Numbered from the stretch's first letter, positions 18,268 to 26,859 are shown. The stretch: 64,000 nt of DNA from Maritalea porphyrae (GCF_027213965.1 NZ_JAPWGX010000007.1:48702-112701), one strand, 5' to 3'. Notes: a model not told the origin generated them from the sequence alone. A program made the numbers and translations.

Positions 18268-19163
18268 TGGGCATTGATTGGGATCGACTGCGGATTTTTC
18301 ATGTTGTTGCCGAAGCTGGCAGCTTTACGCACGCCGGCGAGCGATTGGGCATGAGCCAATCTGCAGTATCCCGTCAAGTTTCTTCGCTTGAAGAAGGGTT
18401 GGGCTTAAAGCTCTTCATCCGCCATGCGCGTGGCCTTGTCATGACTGAGGTGGGGGAGCAATTGTTCAAAACCGCCCACCGCATGGCGTGGGAGCTTCAA
18501 TCCGTTGAAGCCCAAATGAGTGAGAGCCGAGACAATCCGACCGGACCATTGCTGGTCACCACCACGGTCGGGTTTGGCTCGACTTGGCTGACATCGCGGA
18601 TCAATGAATTTTTGGAGAGATATCCAACCATTCAGCTCGAAATTAAACTGAACGATTCTGAGCTGGATTTGGCCATGCGCGAAGCCGATGTCGCCATACG
18701 CTTGCATCGACCCAATCAATCAGAACTCATTCAGCGCAAATTGTTCACGGTGCATTTCCATTTCTACGCATCGTCAACCTATTTGGAAAAGCACGGCATT
18801 CCCAAAAGCATCGACGACATCGACAACCACAAAATCATCACCTTCGGCAACCCAAGCCCGGCCTATCTTGGTGATGTGAACTACCTTGAGACCATTGGTC
18901 GCCCAGAAAACAATCCACGCATTCCAGCCCTGCGCGTAAATGCCATCTATGGCATGATGCAGGCTTGCCGCGAAGGCATTGGCATTGCCATGTTGCCCGA
19001 CTACATCACAGAAGATGAGAGTTCGCTGGTCCGCATTCTGGACGAAGTGGAAATGCCCGAGTTTGAAACCTATTTCGTTTATCCACCGGCTTTGAAAAAC
19101 TCAAAGCGTGTCGGTGTATTCCGCGACTTCTTGGTCTCAAAAGCCCGAGGCTGGGAATTCTAG
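18267..19163 (+). CDS. LysR-family transcriptional regulator, coupled to trxB
   Basis: A 298-aa regulator with an N-terminal winged helix (DWDRLRIFHVVAEAGSFTHAGERLGMSQSAVSRQVSSLE) and a C-terminal periplasmic-binding-like effector domain (residues about 95-290). It overlaps trxB by one base, an arrangement common in Rhizobiales, so it is expressed with thioredoxin reductase; whether it senses redox state is not known. Its 3' end overlaps the converging tetR gene by four bases. Confidence 0.92.
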   Translation: MGIDWDRLRIFHVVAEAGSFTHAGERLGMSQSAVSRQVSSLEEGLGLKLFIRHARGLVMTEVGEQLFKTAHRMAWELQSVEAQMSESRDNPTGPLLVTTTVGFGSTWLTSRINEFLERYPTIQLEIKLNDSELDLAMREADVAIRLHRPNQSELIQRKLFTVHFHFYASSTYLEKHGIPKSIDDIDNHKIITFGNPSPAYLGDVNYLETIGRPENNPRIPALRVNAIYGMMQACREGIGIAMLPDYITEDESSLVRILDEVEMPEFETYFVYPPALKNSKRVGVFRDFLVSKARGWEF

Positions 19164-19849
19164 TCAGCGCTTGGCGTGCCCAACATGCGCTTGGAGATTG
19201 CCGTCCACATGTCGTTTTCGAGATCGTCAACACCAACAATCTGATCGTAGCCCACCAATTGGTTCTCAATGTTGAGATGTGCAAACCCATGCACCGCACT
19301 CCAATATAGCGCCACATCCACATACATTTGTTTGCTCAAGTGCCCCTGCCGAAAATCTTCAAGCGTTGCCGCCTGTTCGCCACGCAAGCCATGAACGATC
19401 TTCACGAAGGTACTATAGGCCCGCGCTTCAGCCGCACATAGATCTTGGTCGTCCGTGTCAAGCAGGTCACGTCGAAACATCAAACGAAACCGTTCTGGAT
19501 TCTCTTTTGCAAATTGGGAATAGGATACCGCGAAGGTTTTTAACAACGCCTCGGGATTGCCATCAAATTGCGCATAGATTTTTTCAGCAACCACGGCAAT
19601 CATGACAAAACTCTCAGCGGCAATTGCTGTGAGCAATCCCTTAAGCCCAGCAAAGTGATGGGCAGGTGCTGCATGTGACACCCCGGCCTGCCGTGCACAA
19701 GCTCTAAGAGTTAGTCCTTGCAAGCCTTTTTCCGCCAATACCTCAGCTGCCGCAAAAAGCATAGCTTGGCGCAAGTTGCCATGATGGTATGTGTCACTTT
19801 TTTTGGCCAAAACGATCTCAACTGCTTTCAAACACCTGTATTTAGGCAT
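19160..19849 (-). CDS. TetR/AcrR-family transcriptional regulator
   Basis: A 229-aa repressor. The helix-turn-helix lies near the N-terminus (EVLAEKGLQGLTLRACARQAGVSHAAPAHHFAGLKGLLTAI), and a TetR C-terminal WHG-type ligand domain follows. The ATG at 19849 was chosen over 19936, but it has a weak ribosome site; a TTG 33 bases further in, with GAG in front, would give a more typical length. Its targets are unknown: upstream lies the sRNA array, downstream the converging lysR. Confidence 0.85.
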   Translation of the reverse strand: MPKYRCLKAVEIVLAKKSDTYHHGNLRQAMLFAAAEVLAEKGLQGLTLRACARQAGVSHAAPAHHFAGLKGLLTAIAAESFVMIAVVAEKIYAQFDGNPEALLKTFAVSYSQFAKENPERFRLMFRRDLLDTDDQDLCAAEARAYSTFVKIVHGLRGEQAATLEDFRQGHLSKQMYVDVALYWSAVHGFAHLNIENQLVGYDQIVGVDDLENDMWTAISKRMLGTPSAD

Positions 19850-20008
19850 GTTTACAACGTCAAGAATGGCAGAACAAGCAGCGTCCCGCAAATAACCATG
19901 GTTCAATTTCCGGTATTTACAGCGCTTTCGCACCAATTAAATCCTTGAAATATATAAAGGTTACAACTGATATGCAAAAAACGCATGCCCGCCTTGCGTC
20001 AAACATGG

Positions 20009-20037
20009 TTGCTAAAAGATGAATTAGCAATCATATA
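20009..20037 (+). promoter_or_regulatory. Promoter with embedded palindrome for sRNA copy 1
   Basis: TTGCTA (20009-20014) and CATATA (20032-20037) are separated by 17 bases. A perfect inverted repeat, TTGCTAA and TTAGCAA separated by eight bases (20009-20030), covers the -35 and the spacer and could be an operator. The predicted start is near 20044. Confidence 0.5.
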
Positions 20038-20043
20038 CCCCTC

Positions 20044-20157
20044 AAGAAAAGCGCGATGAGTTGTTCCTCCTCCCTCAACTCATTCGTTGTTCCCTCCTTG
20101 TTAGAGTTTTCTCTAATCTTTTTCTGGCTCTATCCTTTTGGATAGAGCCTTTTTTTT
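20044..20157 (+). ncRNA. Cuckoo/CcsR/ar14-type small RNA, copy 1
   Basis: About 114 nt. The first hairpin (20056-20083) has a perfect 7-bp stem, ATGAGTT with AACTCAT, presenting TTCCTCCTCCC in the loop. A second, degenerate CCCTCC follows near 20092 without a matching stem, then a small TTAGAG-TTTT-CTCTAA hairpin, then a terminator with a perfect 10-bp stem, TTTT loop and eight Ts (20126-20157). The CCUCCUCCC loop is an anti-Shine-Dalgarno sequence, the hallmark of this alphaproteobacterial stress sRNA family (CcsR in Rhodobacter, ar14 in Sinorhizobium). The lost second hairpin makes it the most divergent copy. Confidence 0.8.
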
Positions 20158-20239
20158 GCCCTGCTCATTTCATGCATTTGACGCATGGCTACTATGCAAT
20201 CTTGCCGCTGGTAAAATTTAGACCAAACAGTCATATTGA

Positions 20240-20368
20240 ACACATAGCGAGTTAGCAACGTATCCTCCTCCCTCGAAGCTAGCTTGCTTATTCGGCAGAC
20301 ACCGTCCCTCCTCCCTCGATGTCTGCCTACCTATTCAAAGGCTCCGTCCCCTCGACGGAGCCTTTTTT
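20240..20368 (+). ncRNA. Cuckoo/CcsR/ar14-type small RNA, copy 2
   Basis: About 129 nt with three hairpins. Hairpin 1 (20247-20287) has a 10-bp stem, GCGAGTTAGC with GCTAGCTTGC, including two G-U pairs, and CCTCCTCCC at 20264-20272 in its loop. Hairpin 2 (20294-20327) has a perfect 8-bp stem, GGCAGACA with TGTCTGCC, and again CCTCCTCCC in the loop. The terminator (20340-20368) has a 9-bp stem and six Ts. The 5' end is inferred from a CATATT (20232-20237) placed, as in copy 3, fifteen bases before hairpin 1. No good -35 was found. Confidence 0.85.
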
Positions 20369-20523
20369 GGTTGTAGATCGTTCTATTGGTTGCAACTGTT
20401 TTCCAGATACCAATTAATCCAAGACATGCAATTTCTGCGGCAATTGGGCGCTCAATCGACCCACTTAAAGCCCATAACGCAATAGCTATGCGTAAATCGC
20501 ATATCAAATATGCAATACATGCG

Positions 20524-20552
20524 CTTGTTTATTCCCGGGCCATGCCCCATAT
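20524..20552 (+). promoter_or_regulatory. Heat-shock sigma (RpoH)-type promoter of sRNA copy 3
   Basis: CTTGTTT, then 14 bases, then CCCCATAT matches the RpoH consensus CTTGAAA-(11-16)-CCCCATNT at ten of the informative positions. It ends eleven bases before hairpin 1 of copy 3. CcsR RNAs of Rhodobacter are known to be RpoH-dependent, which supports the assignment. Confidence 0.7.
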
Positions 20553-20558
20553 ACACTT

Positions 20559-20688
20559 CATAACGAGTTGACAACGTATCCTCCTCCCTCGAAGTCAACT
20601 TGTAAAAAGCAGCAGACACCGTCCCTCCTCCCTCGATGTCTGCTACCTATTCAAAGACCCTGTCTCATAAAGACAGGGTCTTTTTTTT
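20559..20688 (+). ncRNA. Cuckoo/CcsR/ar14-type small RNA, copy 3
   Basis: About 130 nt with the same architecture as copy 2. Hairpin 1 (20563-20603): ACGAGTTGAC with GTCAACTTGT, 10 bp, CCTCCTCCC in the loop. Hairpin 2 (20611-20644): AGCAGACA with TGTCTGCT, 8 bp, CCTCCTCCC in the loop. Terminator (20655-20688): perfect 11-bp stem, CATAA loop, eight Ts. Relative to copy 2 the stems differ by paired (compensatory) changes while loops are nearly identical, strong evidence that the RNA structure is selected. The family binds purine-rich ribosome sites of target mRNAs. Confidence 0.87.
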
Positions 20689-20718
20689 GTCAGCAAACAC
20701 CATACCGTCCAACGCTGA

Positions 20719-21594
20719 TCAAATTGAGCGCTTACGCCGTGGCGCAAACATCACCAGATTGCCAACCATCGTTAGCCCAATGCCAACAATGGCGCTCCAA
20801 TGCCATTGGTACCCTTCAAACATAGTGGAGGCGAGCAATGCGACGATGGGGAAAACAACGGTTGCGTAGCCCGCTCTTGCCGAACCGATACGCGCAACCA
20901 GCATCAAATAAGTGGTAAAGCCGATCACCGATCCAACCACCGCCAAATAGGCGAGCGCAAGCAAATAACTCTGCGTTGTCACCAAAATAAGCGGCGTGCC
21001 AGTTACAAATATGATGGCCAATAACACCAAGGCACCAATGCCCATGCCCCAACTATTGGCAATCAGTGGCGACACACCCTCAAACGAGTTACGCCGGGAT
21101 GCCATATTGCCCAACGAAAACAACATCGTCCCCCCCGTGGCCCACAAAATTCCGGTTAGCACATCCCAATTCAACTCGCCAAAAATGTCACGCCAAAACA
21201 AAAGCACCAATCCACCAACACCAATAAGTCCGGCAAAAATGGTGCGGAGTTCGATCTTTTCTCCAAAGAACAACCGCGCGTTAAGTGCGTTAAAGATCGA
21301 CGCCAGCGAAAACACCACGGACACCAGCCCGGACGCCATAAGGGCCGTCGCATTGTAAAAAGCGATGAAGTTAAAACTGAACAGACAAAGCGCTTGCACA
21401 AAAACGAAACGCCAAACCAATGGGCGCTTTAGCTTACCCGCCAGCGCCAAACCCGCCAAGAATACGACCCCGGCCAAGGCAAACCGATAAAATACCGAAA
21501 CAACCAACGGCACCTCACCCACTTGAAACGCAATGGCAATCCAAGTCGTGCCCCAAATCAGAACCGTTGAAACAAACAAAATGAAACTGGTCAA
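20719..21594 (-). CDS. EamA-family (DMT superfamily) transporter
   Basis: A 291-aa inner-membrane protein with ten helices in two EamA repeats (ILIWGTTWIAIAFQVG near the start; GFTTYLMLVARIGSARAGYATVVFPIVALLAS in the second repeat). Probably a metabolite exporter; substrate unknown. Translation seems to start at TTG (21594), preceded by GAGG with six-base spacing. It converges on the third sRNA copy and is divergent from an AraC regulator, which is a reasonable candidate controller. Confidence 0.87.
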   Translation of the reverse strand: MTSFILFVSTVLIWGTTWIAIAFQVGEVPLVVSVFYRFALAGVVFLAGLALAGKLKRPLVWRFVFVQALCLFSFNFIAFYNATALMASGLVSVVFSLASIFNALNARLFFGEKIELRTIFAGLIGVGGLVLLFWRDIFGELNWDVLTGILWATGGTMLFSLGNMASRRNSFEGVSPLIANSWGMGIGALVLLAIIFVTGTPLILVTTQSYLLALAYLAVVGSVIGFTTYLMLVARIGSARAGYATVVFPIVALLASTMFEGYQWHWSAIVGIGLTMVGNLVMFAPRRKRSI

Positions 21595-21726
21595 AACGCA
21601 CCTCTTTTTGTTTCAGCCATAAACTGAACGCTTCGTGCGCTATTGCACAATCTTGCTATAAAATGGTGCAAGCGCTTTGCGCACGCCAAAAAGCTCATAT
21701 ATGTTTTGCGTTCACAGTGAGGTCGC

Positions 21727-22560
21727 ATGCCCCTATCTTGCCAAGCCATATTGAGCAAATCCAAAAATGCCAAACAACTCTTCGCCCTGAACATTGGCGG
21801 CGAGCGGCAGATTTCAATTTGGCAAAACACCAATGATCAAGTGCATTATGATGACCCGCTGGGCCACACATTCAGCCGCTATCTGGCTGGAGGCCAGGGC
21901 ACGCGGCGGCTAGATATAGAAGAGCGCGTGGGCTGGCCGGGCGCCGTATGCGTGTTTCCCGAAGGACACCCATCCCACTGGGAGATCAAAGACCCTTTTC
22001 GCTTCGTCCACCTTTATGTGCCGAACGCTCAATTGCGCGCACACTATGCCAAAACCCACGACCGCGATTGCCGCACTTTAGAACTGAGCGAACTCACACT
22101 GGCCCACGCACCAACATTTTCAGGTCCGCTTGCTGCCATGGCGCAAGCTGCAATCGATGGAAATGTACTACAAGCCGATGCAGCGTTTGCAGAGCTTATC
22201 GGTCGTCTAAACATTGGCAAAAAAGCGGTTGTTGGCGGCCTTTCCCCCCACACACTGCGCAGAATTGACGAGTGGGTCGAAGCCCACTTACACACAACCA
22301 TTAGACTTGAAGACTTGGCGCAAGTAGCAGAACTTTCCGAATTTCATTTTCACCGCATGTTTAGCGCCAGCAGGGGAATATCACCCCACAATTGGATATT
22401 GGGCCAGCGCATAGAGCACGCCAAAGCACTTTTGAAAAACACTTCAATTGCGCAGATTTCAGCAGCTTGTGGTTTTTCAAGTCAAAGCCATTTCACGCGG
22501 GCGTTTAAAACCAGCACCGGCCTCACACCCGCCGCCTACCGTCGGGCCCTTTTTGGGTAA
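21727..22560 (+). CDS. AraC-family transcriptional regulator
   Basis: A 277-aa regulator. An N-terminal cupin-like sensing region (YLAGGQGTRRLDIEERVGWPGAVCVFPEGHPSHWE) precedes the C-terminal double helix-turn-helix (LEDLAQVAELSEFHFHRMFSASRGISPHNWIL and IAQISAACGFSSQSHFTRAFKTSTGLTPAAYRR). It is divergent from the EamA exporter with a 132-bp gap, so control of that exporter is plausible. It ends at a terminator shared with, and oriented for, the converging msrP. Confidence 0.9.
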   Translation: MPLSCQAILSKSKNAKQLFALNIGGERQISIWQNTNDQVHYDDPLGHTFSRYLAGGQGTRRLDIEERVGWPGAVCVFPEGHPSHWEIKDPFRFVHLYVPNAQLRAHYAKTHDRDCRTLELSELTLAHAPTFSGPLAAMAQAAIDGNVLQADAAFAELIGRLNIGKKAVVGGLSPHTLRRIDEWVEAHLHTTIRLEDLAQVAELSEFHFHRMFSASRGISPHNWILGQRIEHAKALLKNTSIAQISAACGFSSQSHFTRAFKTSTGLTPAAYRRALFG

Positions 22561-22590
22561 AAAAAAGCGCCGATGATAAATCACCGGCGC
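22559..22590 (-). terminator. Rho-independent terminator of msrP
   Basis: Read on the minus strand, GCGCCGGTGA pairs with TCATCGGCGC (one G-U) and is followed by eight Ts. On the plus strand no T tract follows, so it is oriented for msrP. Confidence 0.8.
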
Positions 22591-22625
22591 CCTGGGTCTT
22601 GGAGGAGGATAATATAGATACGCAG

Positions 22626-23594
22626 CTAGCGGTAAAGCAGATCACCCAAATCTTGTTTGTCCGCATATAAACTCGCCACCTGCTCTTCATAGCCATTGAA
22701 CAACAATGTGGGCACACGCTCACCTGTGTGCAGAACCCGTTCTGTGGCCTGCGTCCAGCGCGGATGGGGCACTTTAGGGTTCACATTTGCCCAAAACGCA
22801 TATTCACGCGCCTGCAATTGCTCCCAAAAACTGATCGGGCGTTCATTGGTGAAGGTAAACTTCACAATCGATTTGATGGACTTAAAGCCATACTTCCACG
22901 GCAACGCCAAGCGCAAGGGTGCGCCCATTTGATCGGCGACCTGTTTGCCATAAGCACCCACCACCAAGAACGCGAGATCGTTCTGCGCTTCTTCAACAGT
23001 AAGTCCTTCGATATAGGGCCAAGGATACCACGGTTGCGTTTTGATGCCGCGGGCCACGCTTGGATCGTTGAACGTTTCCATACGGATGTATTTCGCGCCC
23101 GCTTGTGGCCCTGCCATTTCAACCAATTTGGCAAACGGAAAACCAATCCAAGGCACTGTCATCGACCAAGCTTCTACGCAGCGGTGTCTATAGAGACGTT
23201 CTTCAATGCCCATCTTTGAAATCAAATCATCAATATCGATGGTTGTTGGATTGTCCACCAACCCATCAATCGTCACTTGCCAAGGCCGCGCTTCAAGCAC
23301 CTGCGCATCTTTTGCGATTTCCTTGTGCGATCCGAATTCGTAGAAATTATTGTAATTCAAATTCACGTCTTCAGGCGTCAGCTCCCGATCAAGTTGAAAA
23401 GCTTCATTGCGGACGGCATTCATGGCCAAGCGCTCATCGCCGGGCGCAGCAAAAGCGCCCCGGACCGTGCCAAGCGCCCCAGCCAAGCCAATTGCGCCGG
23501 CCCCGGCCATGATTTGACGCCTATTCATATAGACACCTTCAGGCGTTGCCTCTCGTTCCGCAATTTCCCAGCTACGCTTTTTCTTGATCAGCAT
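22626..23594 (-). CDS. msrP: Protein-methionine-sulfoxide reductase catalytic subunit MsrP
   Basis: A 322-aa periplasmic molybdopterin enzyme that repairs oxidised methionine in exported proteins. A Tat signal (NRRQIMAGAGAIGLAGALG, about residues 24-42) precedes the sulfite-oxidase fold; the Mo-ligand cysteine is in RHRCVEAWSMTVPW, and GAPLRLALPWKYGFKSIKSI is the conserved cofactor segment. The start at 23594 was preferred because the upstream in-frame extension would bury the Tat signal. The haem membrane partner msrQ, normally adjacent, is not in this window. Its cofactor depends on moaD/moaE near 59.5 kb. Confidence 0.95.
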   Translation of the reverse strand: MLIKKKRSWEIAEREATPEGVYMNRRQIMAGAGAIGLAGALGTVRGAFAAPGDERLAMNAVRNEAFQLDRELTPEDVNLNYNNFYEFGSHKEIAKDAQVLEARPWQVTIDGLVDNPTTIDIDDLISKMGIEERLYRHRCVEAWSMTVPWIGFPFAKLVEMAGPQAGAKYIRMETFNDPSVARGIKTQPWYPWPYIEGLTVEEAQNDLAFLVVGAYGKQVADQMGAPLRLALPWKYGFKSIKSIVKFTFTNERPISFWEQLQAREYAFWANVNPKVPHPRWTQATERVLHTGERVPTLLFNGYEEQVASLYADKQDLGDLLYR

Positions 23595-23776
23595 CTTTTT
23601 CTCTCGCTTCTTGGCTTTTCTCATGTGCAGCAAACAAAACTTCGCGATCACAGGCAACTGAGCAATTGTCAAATCACCGTGAGTACGTAACAAGGTTTGT
23701 AACGGGTTCATTTTATTTTTGACCATATGATAAAATATCTGTAAAAGGCCAAAACTTTAACCGCTGCGAGGTGCCC

Positions 23777-24652
23777 ATGCCTGTCATCAACATCGGATCA
23801 ATCAACATTGATTACGTCCATCGCGTGCCCCATTTCCCCGCGGCAGGCGAAACCTTGCGCAATCTTTCCTATAGTGCTGGGCTTGGTGGCAAAGGCGCGA
23901 ACCAGTCAATTGCAATTGCTCTGGCGGGCGGCCAAGTGGATCATGTCGGACGAGTTGGAGAAGACGGACTTTGGGCTAAAGACAAGCTCACAGCGCATGG
24001 CGTCAACACATCCAACATTCTCACTGACAATGGCGCATCAGGCCACGCGGTGATCTATGTTGATAACGCGGGTGAAAACACAATCGTCATTCATGGCGGC
24101 GCCAACGAAAACTTGACCAAATCACAAATCGCCAATGCATTGGACAGCGCACAACCGGGAGATTGGCTGTTGCTGCAAAACGAAACCAATATGATCTTGC
24201 AAGCAGCCCAAGCCGCAAAAGCCAAGGGCCTCAAAGTTGCCTATGCTGCAGCACCTTTTGATGCAGCAATCGCCGCCAAAATGATCCCACATGTGGACCT
24301 AATCGCGGTCAATGAAATTGAAGCCGCTCAATTGGCAGACACAATGCATATGCCGGTCAATGATTTGCCGGTCGAAAAAATATTGATCACCAAAGGGTCA
24401 AAAGGCGCAACTTACTCCGATGGCGACGAGAGCTTTGGCGTCAAAGCGTTCAAAGTCACCCCCGTTGACACAACTGGCGCGGGCGATACATTCACGGGCT
24501 ATTTTTTGGCCCGGCTCGACCTTGGCGATGATCCCGCCACTGCCTTAAAAATTGCAAGCGCTGCCGCCGCTATTCAGGTCACAAGACCCGGCGCAGCAGA
24601 TGCTATTCCCACCATTTCAGAAGTATTTGAGTTCTTGGAGACACATAAATGA
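23777..24652 (+). CDS. rbsK: Ribokinase (PfkB family)
   Basis: A 291-aa sugar kinase, probably phosphorylating ribose to ribose 5-phosphate. The N-terminal GSINIDYV and GGKGANQSIAIALAGG substrate motifs and the C-terminal DTTGAGDTFTGYF anion hole with its catalytic Asp define the PfkB family. The ATG at 23777 has GAGG five bases upstream; a GTG two codons earlier is less likely. Its stop overlaps the start of the nucleoside hydrolase by four bases (ATGA), so the two form a nucleoside-to-pentose-phosphate salvage unit. Confidence 0.92.
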   Translation: MPVINIGSINIDYVHRVPHFPAAGETLRNLSYSAGLGGKGANQSIAIALAGGQVDHVGRVGEDGLWAKDKLTAHGVNTSNILTDNGASGHAVIYVDNAGENTIVIHGGANENLTKSQIANALDSAQPGDWLLLQNETNMILQAAQAAKAKGLKVAYAAAPFDAAIAAKMIPHVDLIAVNEIEAAQLADTMHMPVNDLPVEKILITKGSKGATYSDGDESFGVKAFKVTPVDTTGAGDTFTGYFLARLDLGDDPATALKIASAAAAIQVTRPGAADAIPTISEVFEFLETHK

Positions 24653-25602
24653 CCGTCCACAAAATCATCATCGACACAGATCCGGGCATTGACGACGCAA
24701 TGGCCCTGCACCACGCTTTCGCGGACGAACGGCTTGACGTTGTTGGACTGACCACTGTGTTTGGCAATGTGCCGGTTAAAACCGCTACCCGTAACGCCAT
24801 TCACCTCACAGACCTTGCAGGACTAAACATACCTGTGGCCGAAGGCGCTGCCACGCCGTTGACCATTGTGCCCAACCCCCACGCAGATTTTGTGCATGGT
24901 GTCGAAGGCTTTGGAGATTATCCTCCACAAGTGCCAAGCCGGGAAAAAGACGCGCGCTCCGCTGCTGAGTTTTTGTGTGAAGTGACCAAAGCTAATCCGG
25001 GTGAAATCATCATTTGCGCCGTTGGTCCATTGACCAATTTGGCTCTTGCTTTGCAACATGACCCCGAGATCGCGAAAAACGCGAAAAAAGTGGTGATCAT
25101 GGGCGGCGCTGTCGATGCACCGGGCAATGTCACCCCTTTTGCTGAAGCAAACATCTGGAACGACCCGCACGCGGCTCAAGTCGTATTTGACGCTGATTGG
25201 GAGGTCACTTTGGTGGGCCTAGACGTCACCCATTCAGTTAGCTGTAATATGGACGACTTCCGCGACGTTACCAAAAACTCGCCAGACATTGGCAAGTTCT
25301 TGGAACAAGTGTCTGACTATTACATCAAATTCTACACCGAAAATGTCGGCGTCAACGGCTGCTATTTGCACGACCCAGCGGCGGTGATCGCCATCACGGA
25401 TCCAGAGTTTTTTGAGGTAAAAGAAGCGCCGCTAAACACCATTCTTGAAGGTGATGAAGTCGGCAACACAATCGCTGATCCAGCAAAGAATGGCCGCCCC
25501 ATAAAAATCTGCTTCGAAGTCAACGACCAAGGCGTGAAGGACACGTTCCTCTCAACGCTCAAAAAGGCAGATGCCCGCCGCGACGCACGTCGGAGCATGT
25601 AA
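24649..25602 (+). CDS. Nucleoside hydrolase (inosine-uridine preferring type)
   Basis: A 317-aa N-ribohydrolase that splits nucleosides into base and ribose. The N-terminal calcium-binding DTDPGIDDAMAL motif and the later VIMGGAVDAPGNVTPFAEANIWNDPHAA and CYLHDPAAV blocks are diagnostic. It overlaps the ribokinase gene by four bases, and ribose released here is the substrate of that kinase. No transporter is in the operon. Substrate preference (purine or pyrimidine) is undetermined. Confidence 0.94.
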   Translation: MTVHKIIIDTDPGIDDAMALHHAFADERLDVVGLTTVFGNVPVKTATRNAIHLTDLAGLNIPVAEGAATPLTIVPNPHADFVHGVEGFGDYPPQVPSREKDARSAAEFLCEVTKANPGEIIICAVGPLTNLALALQHDPEIAKNAKKVVIMGGAVDAPGNVTPFAEANIWNDPHAAQVVFDADWEVTLVGLDVTHSVSCNMDDFRDVTKNSPDIGKFLEQVSDYYIKFYTENVGVNGCYLHDPAAVIAITDPEFFEVKEAPLNTILEGDEVGNTIADPAKNGRPIKICFEVNDQGVKDTFLSTLKKADARRDARRSM

Positions 25603-25669
25603 GCTAAAAACTGCATGGGCAACCAACCGGTTTGCCCATGCAACTATTTGATGACCGAATTGTTTGGTC

Positions 25670-26050
25670 TTACTTCATGGAGCTAAGGCCAAACATGTTG
25701 CCCTCAGTGTCCTGACACAAGGTGACCCAACCAAACTCCCCGATCGAGAATTTGGGCCGAACGACCTTTCCTCCTGCTTCTTCAACCTTTGCCTCTTCTG
25801 TCGCGCAATCTTCAGTCGAGAAATAAACGATTGTTCCGCCTATGCCAGGTGAGCCATGTGCTGACTTTGTCAATGCGCCACCAGCGCCATAGGCGCTCAT
25901 ATCGGCTGGGAAACTCATCATTTTTGTTTGCCCTGTTGGGTCTTTTAGCTCTTTAAGTTTTTGCCCCAGAACCGCTTCATAAAAAGCCACTGCGCGATCC
26001 AAATCATTCACATAGATATCGAACCAACCAACTGCATTCATTTTTGACAT
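25670..26050 (-). CDS. VOC-superfamily (glyoxalase-like) protein
   Basis: A 126-aa single-domain protein of the vicinal-oxygen-chelate fold, with WFDIYVNDLDRAVAFYEAVLG at the start and GWVTLCQDTEGNMFGL at the end, as in uncharacterised glyoxalase/bleomycin-resistance relatives. The ATG at 26050 has GGAG about seven bases upstream; two upstream ATGs are also possible. It lies downstream of an AraC regulator gene on the same strand (68-bp gap). Substrate unknown. Confidence 0.87.
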   Translation of the reverse strand: MSKMNAVGWFDIYVNDLDRAVAFYEAVLGQKLKELKDPTGQTKMMSFPADMSAYGAGGALTKSAHGSPGIGGTIVYFSTEDCATEEAKVEEAGGKVVRPKFSIGEFGWVTLCQDTEGNMFGLSSMK

Positions 26051-26118
26051 TTTCATCTCCGCCAAATGTTGTTTATGGCGCAGATCTATCAATCAGCATT
26101 CAGTGTGTATTGTAGATA

Positions 26119-26859
26119 TCAGACATCAAACTTTTTGGAGTATTTTCCTGGCGTATATCCCGTGGCCTTGCGAAATGAATGGATAAAGTGGGACTGATCC
26201 GCATAGGACAAAGAAGGTTCGCCCCTCAACGCTTGTTGCAAGCGCAACACTTTGAGAAAATCATGTGGCGTAAATCCGGTTGTCCGTTTGAGCACACGTT
26301 GCAATTGGCGAGCGGACAAGTTCGCGGCTGTAGCCATATCAGCAACAGAATAAATCTCATCAAGCCGATGAAAGATCTTTTCTGTCACCGGATTTGAGAC
26401 GACCAATTCATCATCAATAAGCCTTTCGACAAAATCTGACAAAACTGATTGCTTTTCAGCAAAACTCAATTGGCCCATCGCCCGATTTGTTTCAACCAGC
26501 GGCAGCTCACCACCATATGGATGGTCCACCATTCCATAGGTAACCGGCGCAAGCGCACTTTGCCAAACACCGGGCAAAAACCGAATGTTGATAAAGTGAA
26601 ATTCTCTACCCAAATTCAACTCTTCAGACGAGGCCCGCAATTTGGTGACACCCGCAACGTCTCTATTTAATTGGTCAAAAACAATATACGTGCAGGCATC
26701 AGGCAAGGCATGAAATCGATAGTCTTGTGGCAAAACACCATCCGTCTTCAACTCTAAAAACCGATGTACAATTCCACGCAGGTGTTCTGGCGGTTCCAGC
26801 TCCGTAAACTGCACCGCTTGAATTGTTTTCTCTTTGCCATTTCCTTTGGGGTCATACAT
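26119..26859 (-). CDS. AraC-family transcriptional regulator
   Basis: A 246-aa regulator with an N-terminal sensing domain of the kind found in many AraC relatives (FHALPDACTYIVFDQ) and a C-terminal double helix-turn-helix (SVADMATAANLSARQLQRVLKRTTGFTPHDFLK and the QSHFIHSFRKATGYTPGKY block). The first residues MYDPKGNGKEKT are weakly supported. It follows the D-cysteine desulfhydrase gene by 21 bp on the same strand and probably shares its transcript. Confidence 0.88.
   Translation of the reverse strand: MYDPKGNGKEKTIQAVQFTELEPPEHLRGIVHRFLELKTDGVLPQDYRFHALPDACTYIVFDQLNRDVAGVTKLRASSEELNLGREFHFINIRFLPGVWQSALAPVTYGMVDHPYGGELPLVETNRAMGQLSFAEKQSVLSDFVERLIDDELVVSNPVTEKIFHRLDEIYSVADMATAANLSARQLQRVLKRTTGFTPHDFLKVLRLQQALRGEPSLSYADQSHFIHSFRKATGYTPGKYSKKFDV

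Noticed and set aside
19945..19971. TTGAAA-17-TGATAT as the sRNA array promoter
   Set aside because: It fits sigma-70 spacing but lies about 85 bases before the first hairpin; the TTGCTA/CATATA pair closer to it is preferred.
20009..20690. CRISPR array
   Set aside because: The repeated CCTCCTCCC blocks are in hairpin loops of long units ending in terminators; there are no regular repeats with unique spacers and no cas genes.
20568..20869. Plus-strand frames running through sRNA copy 3 into the EamA gene
   Set aside because: They are interrupted by a perfect terminator and share the CCTCCTCCC hairpins, so the RNA explanation is better.
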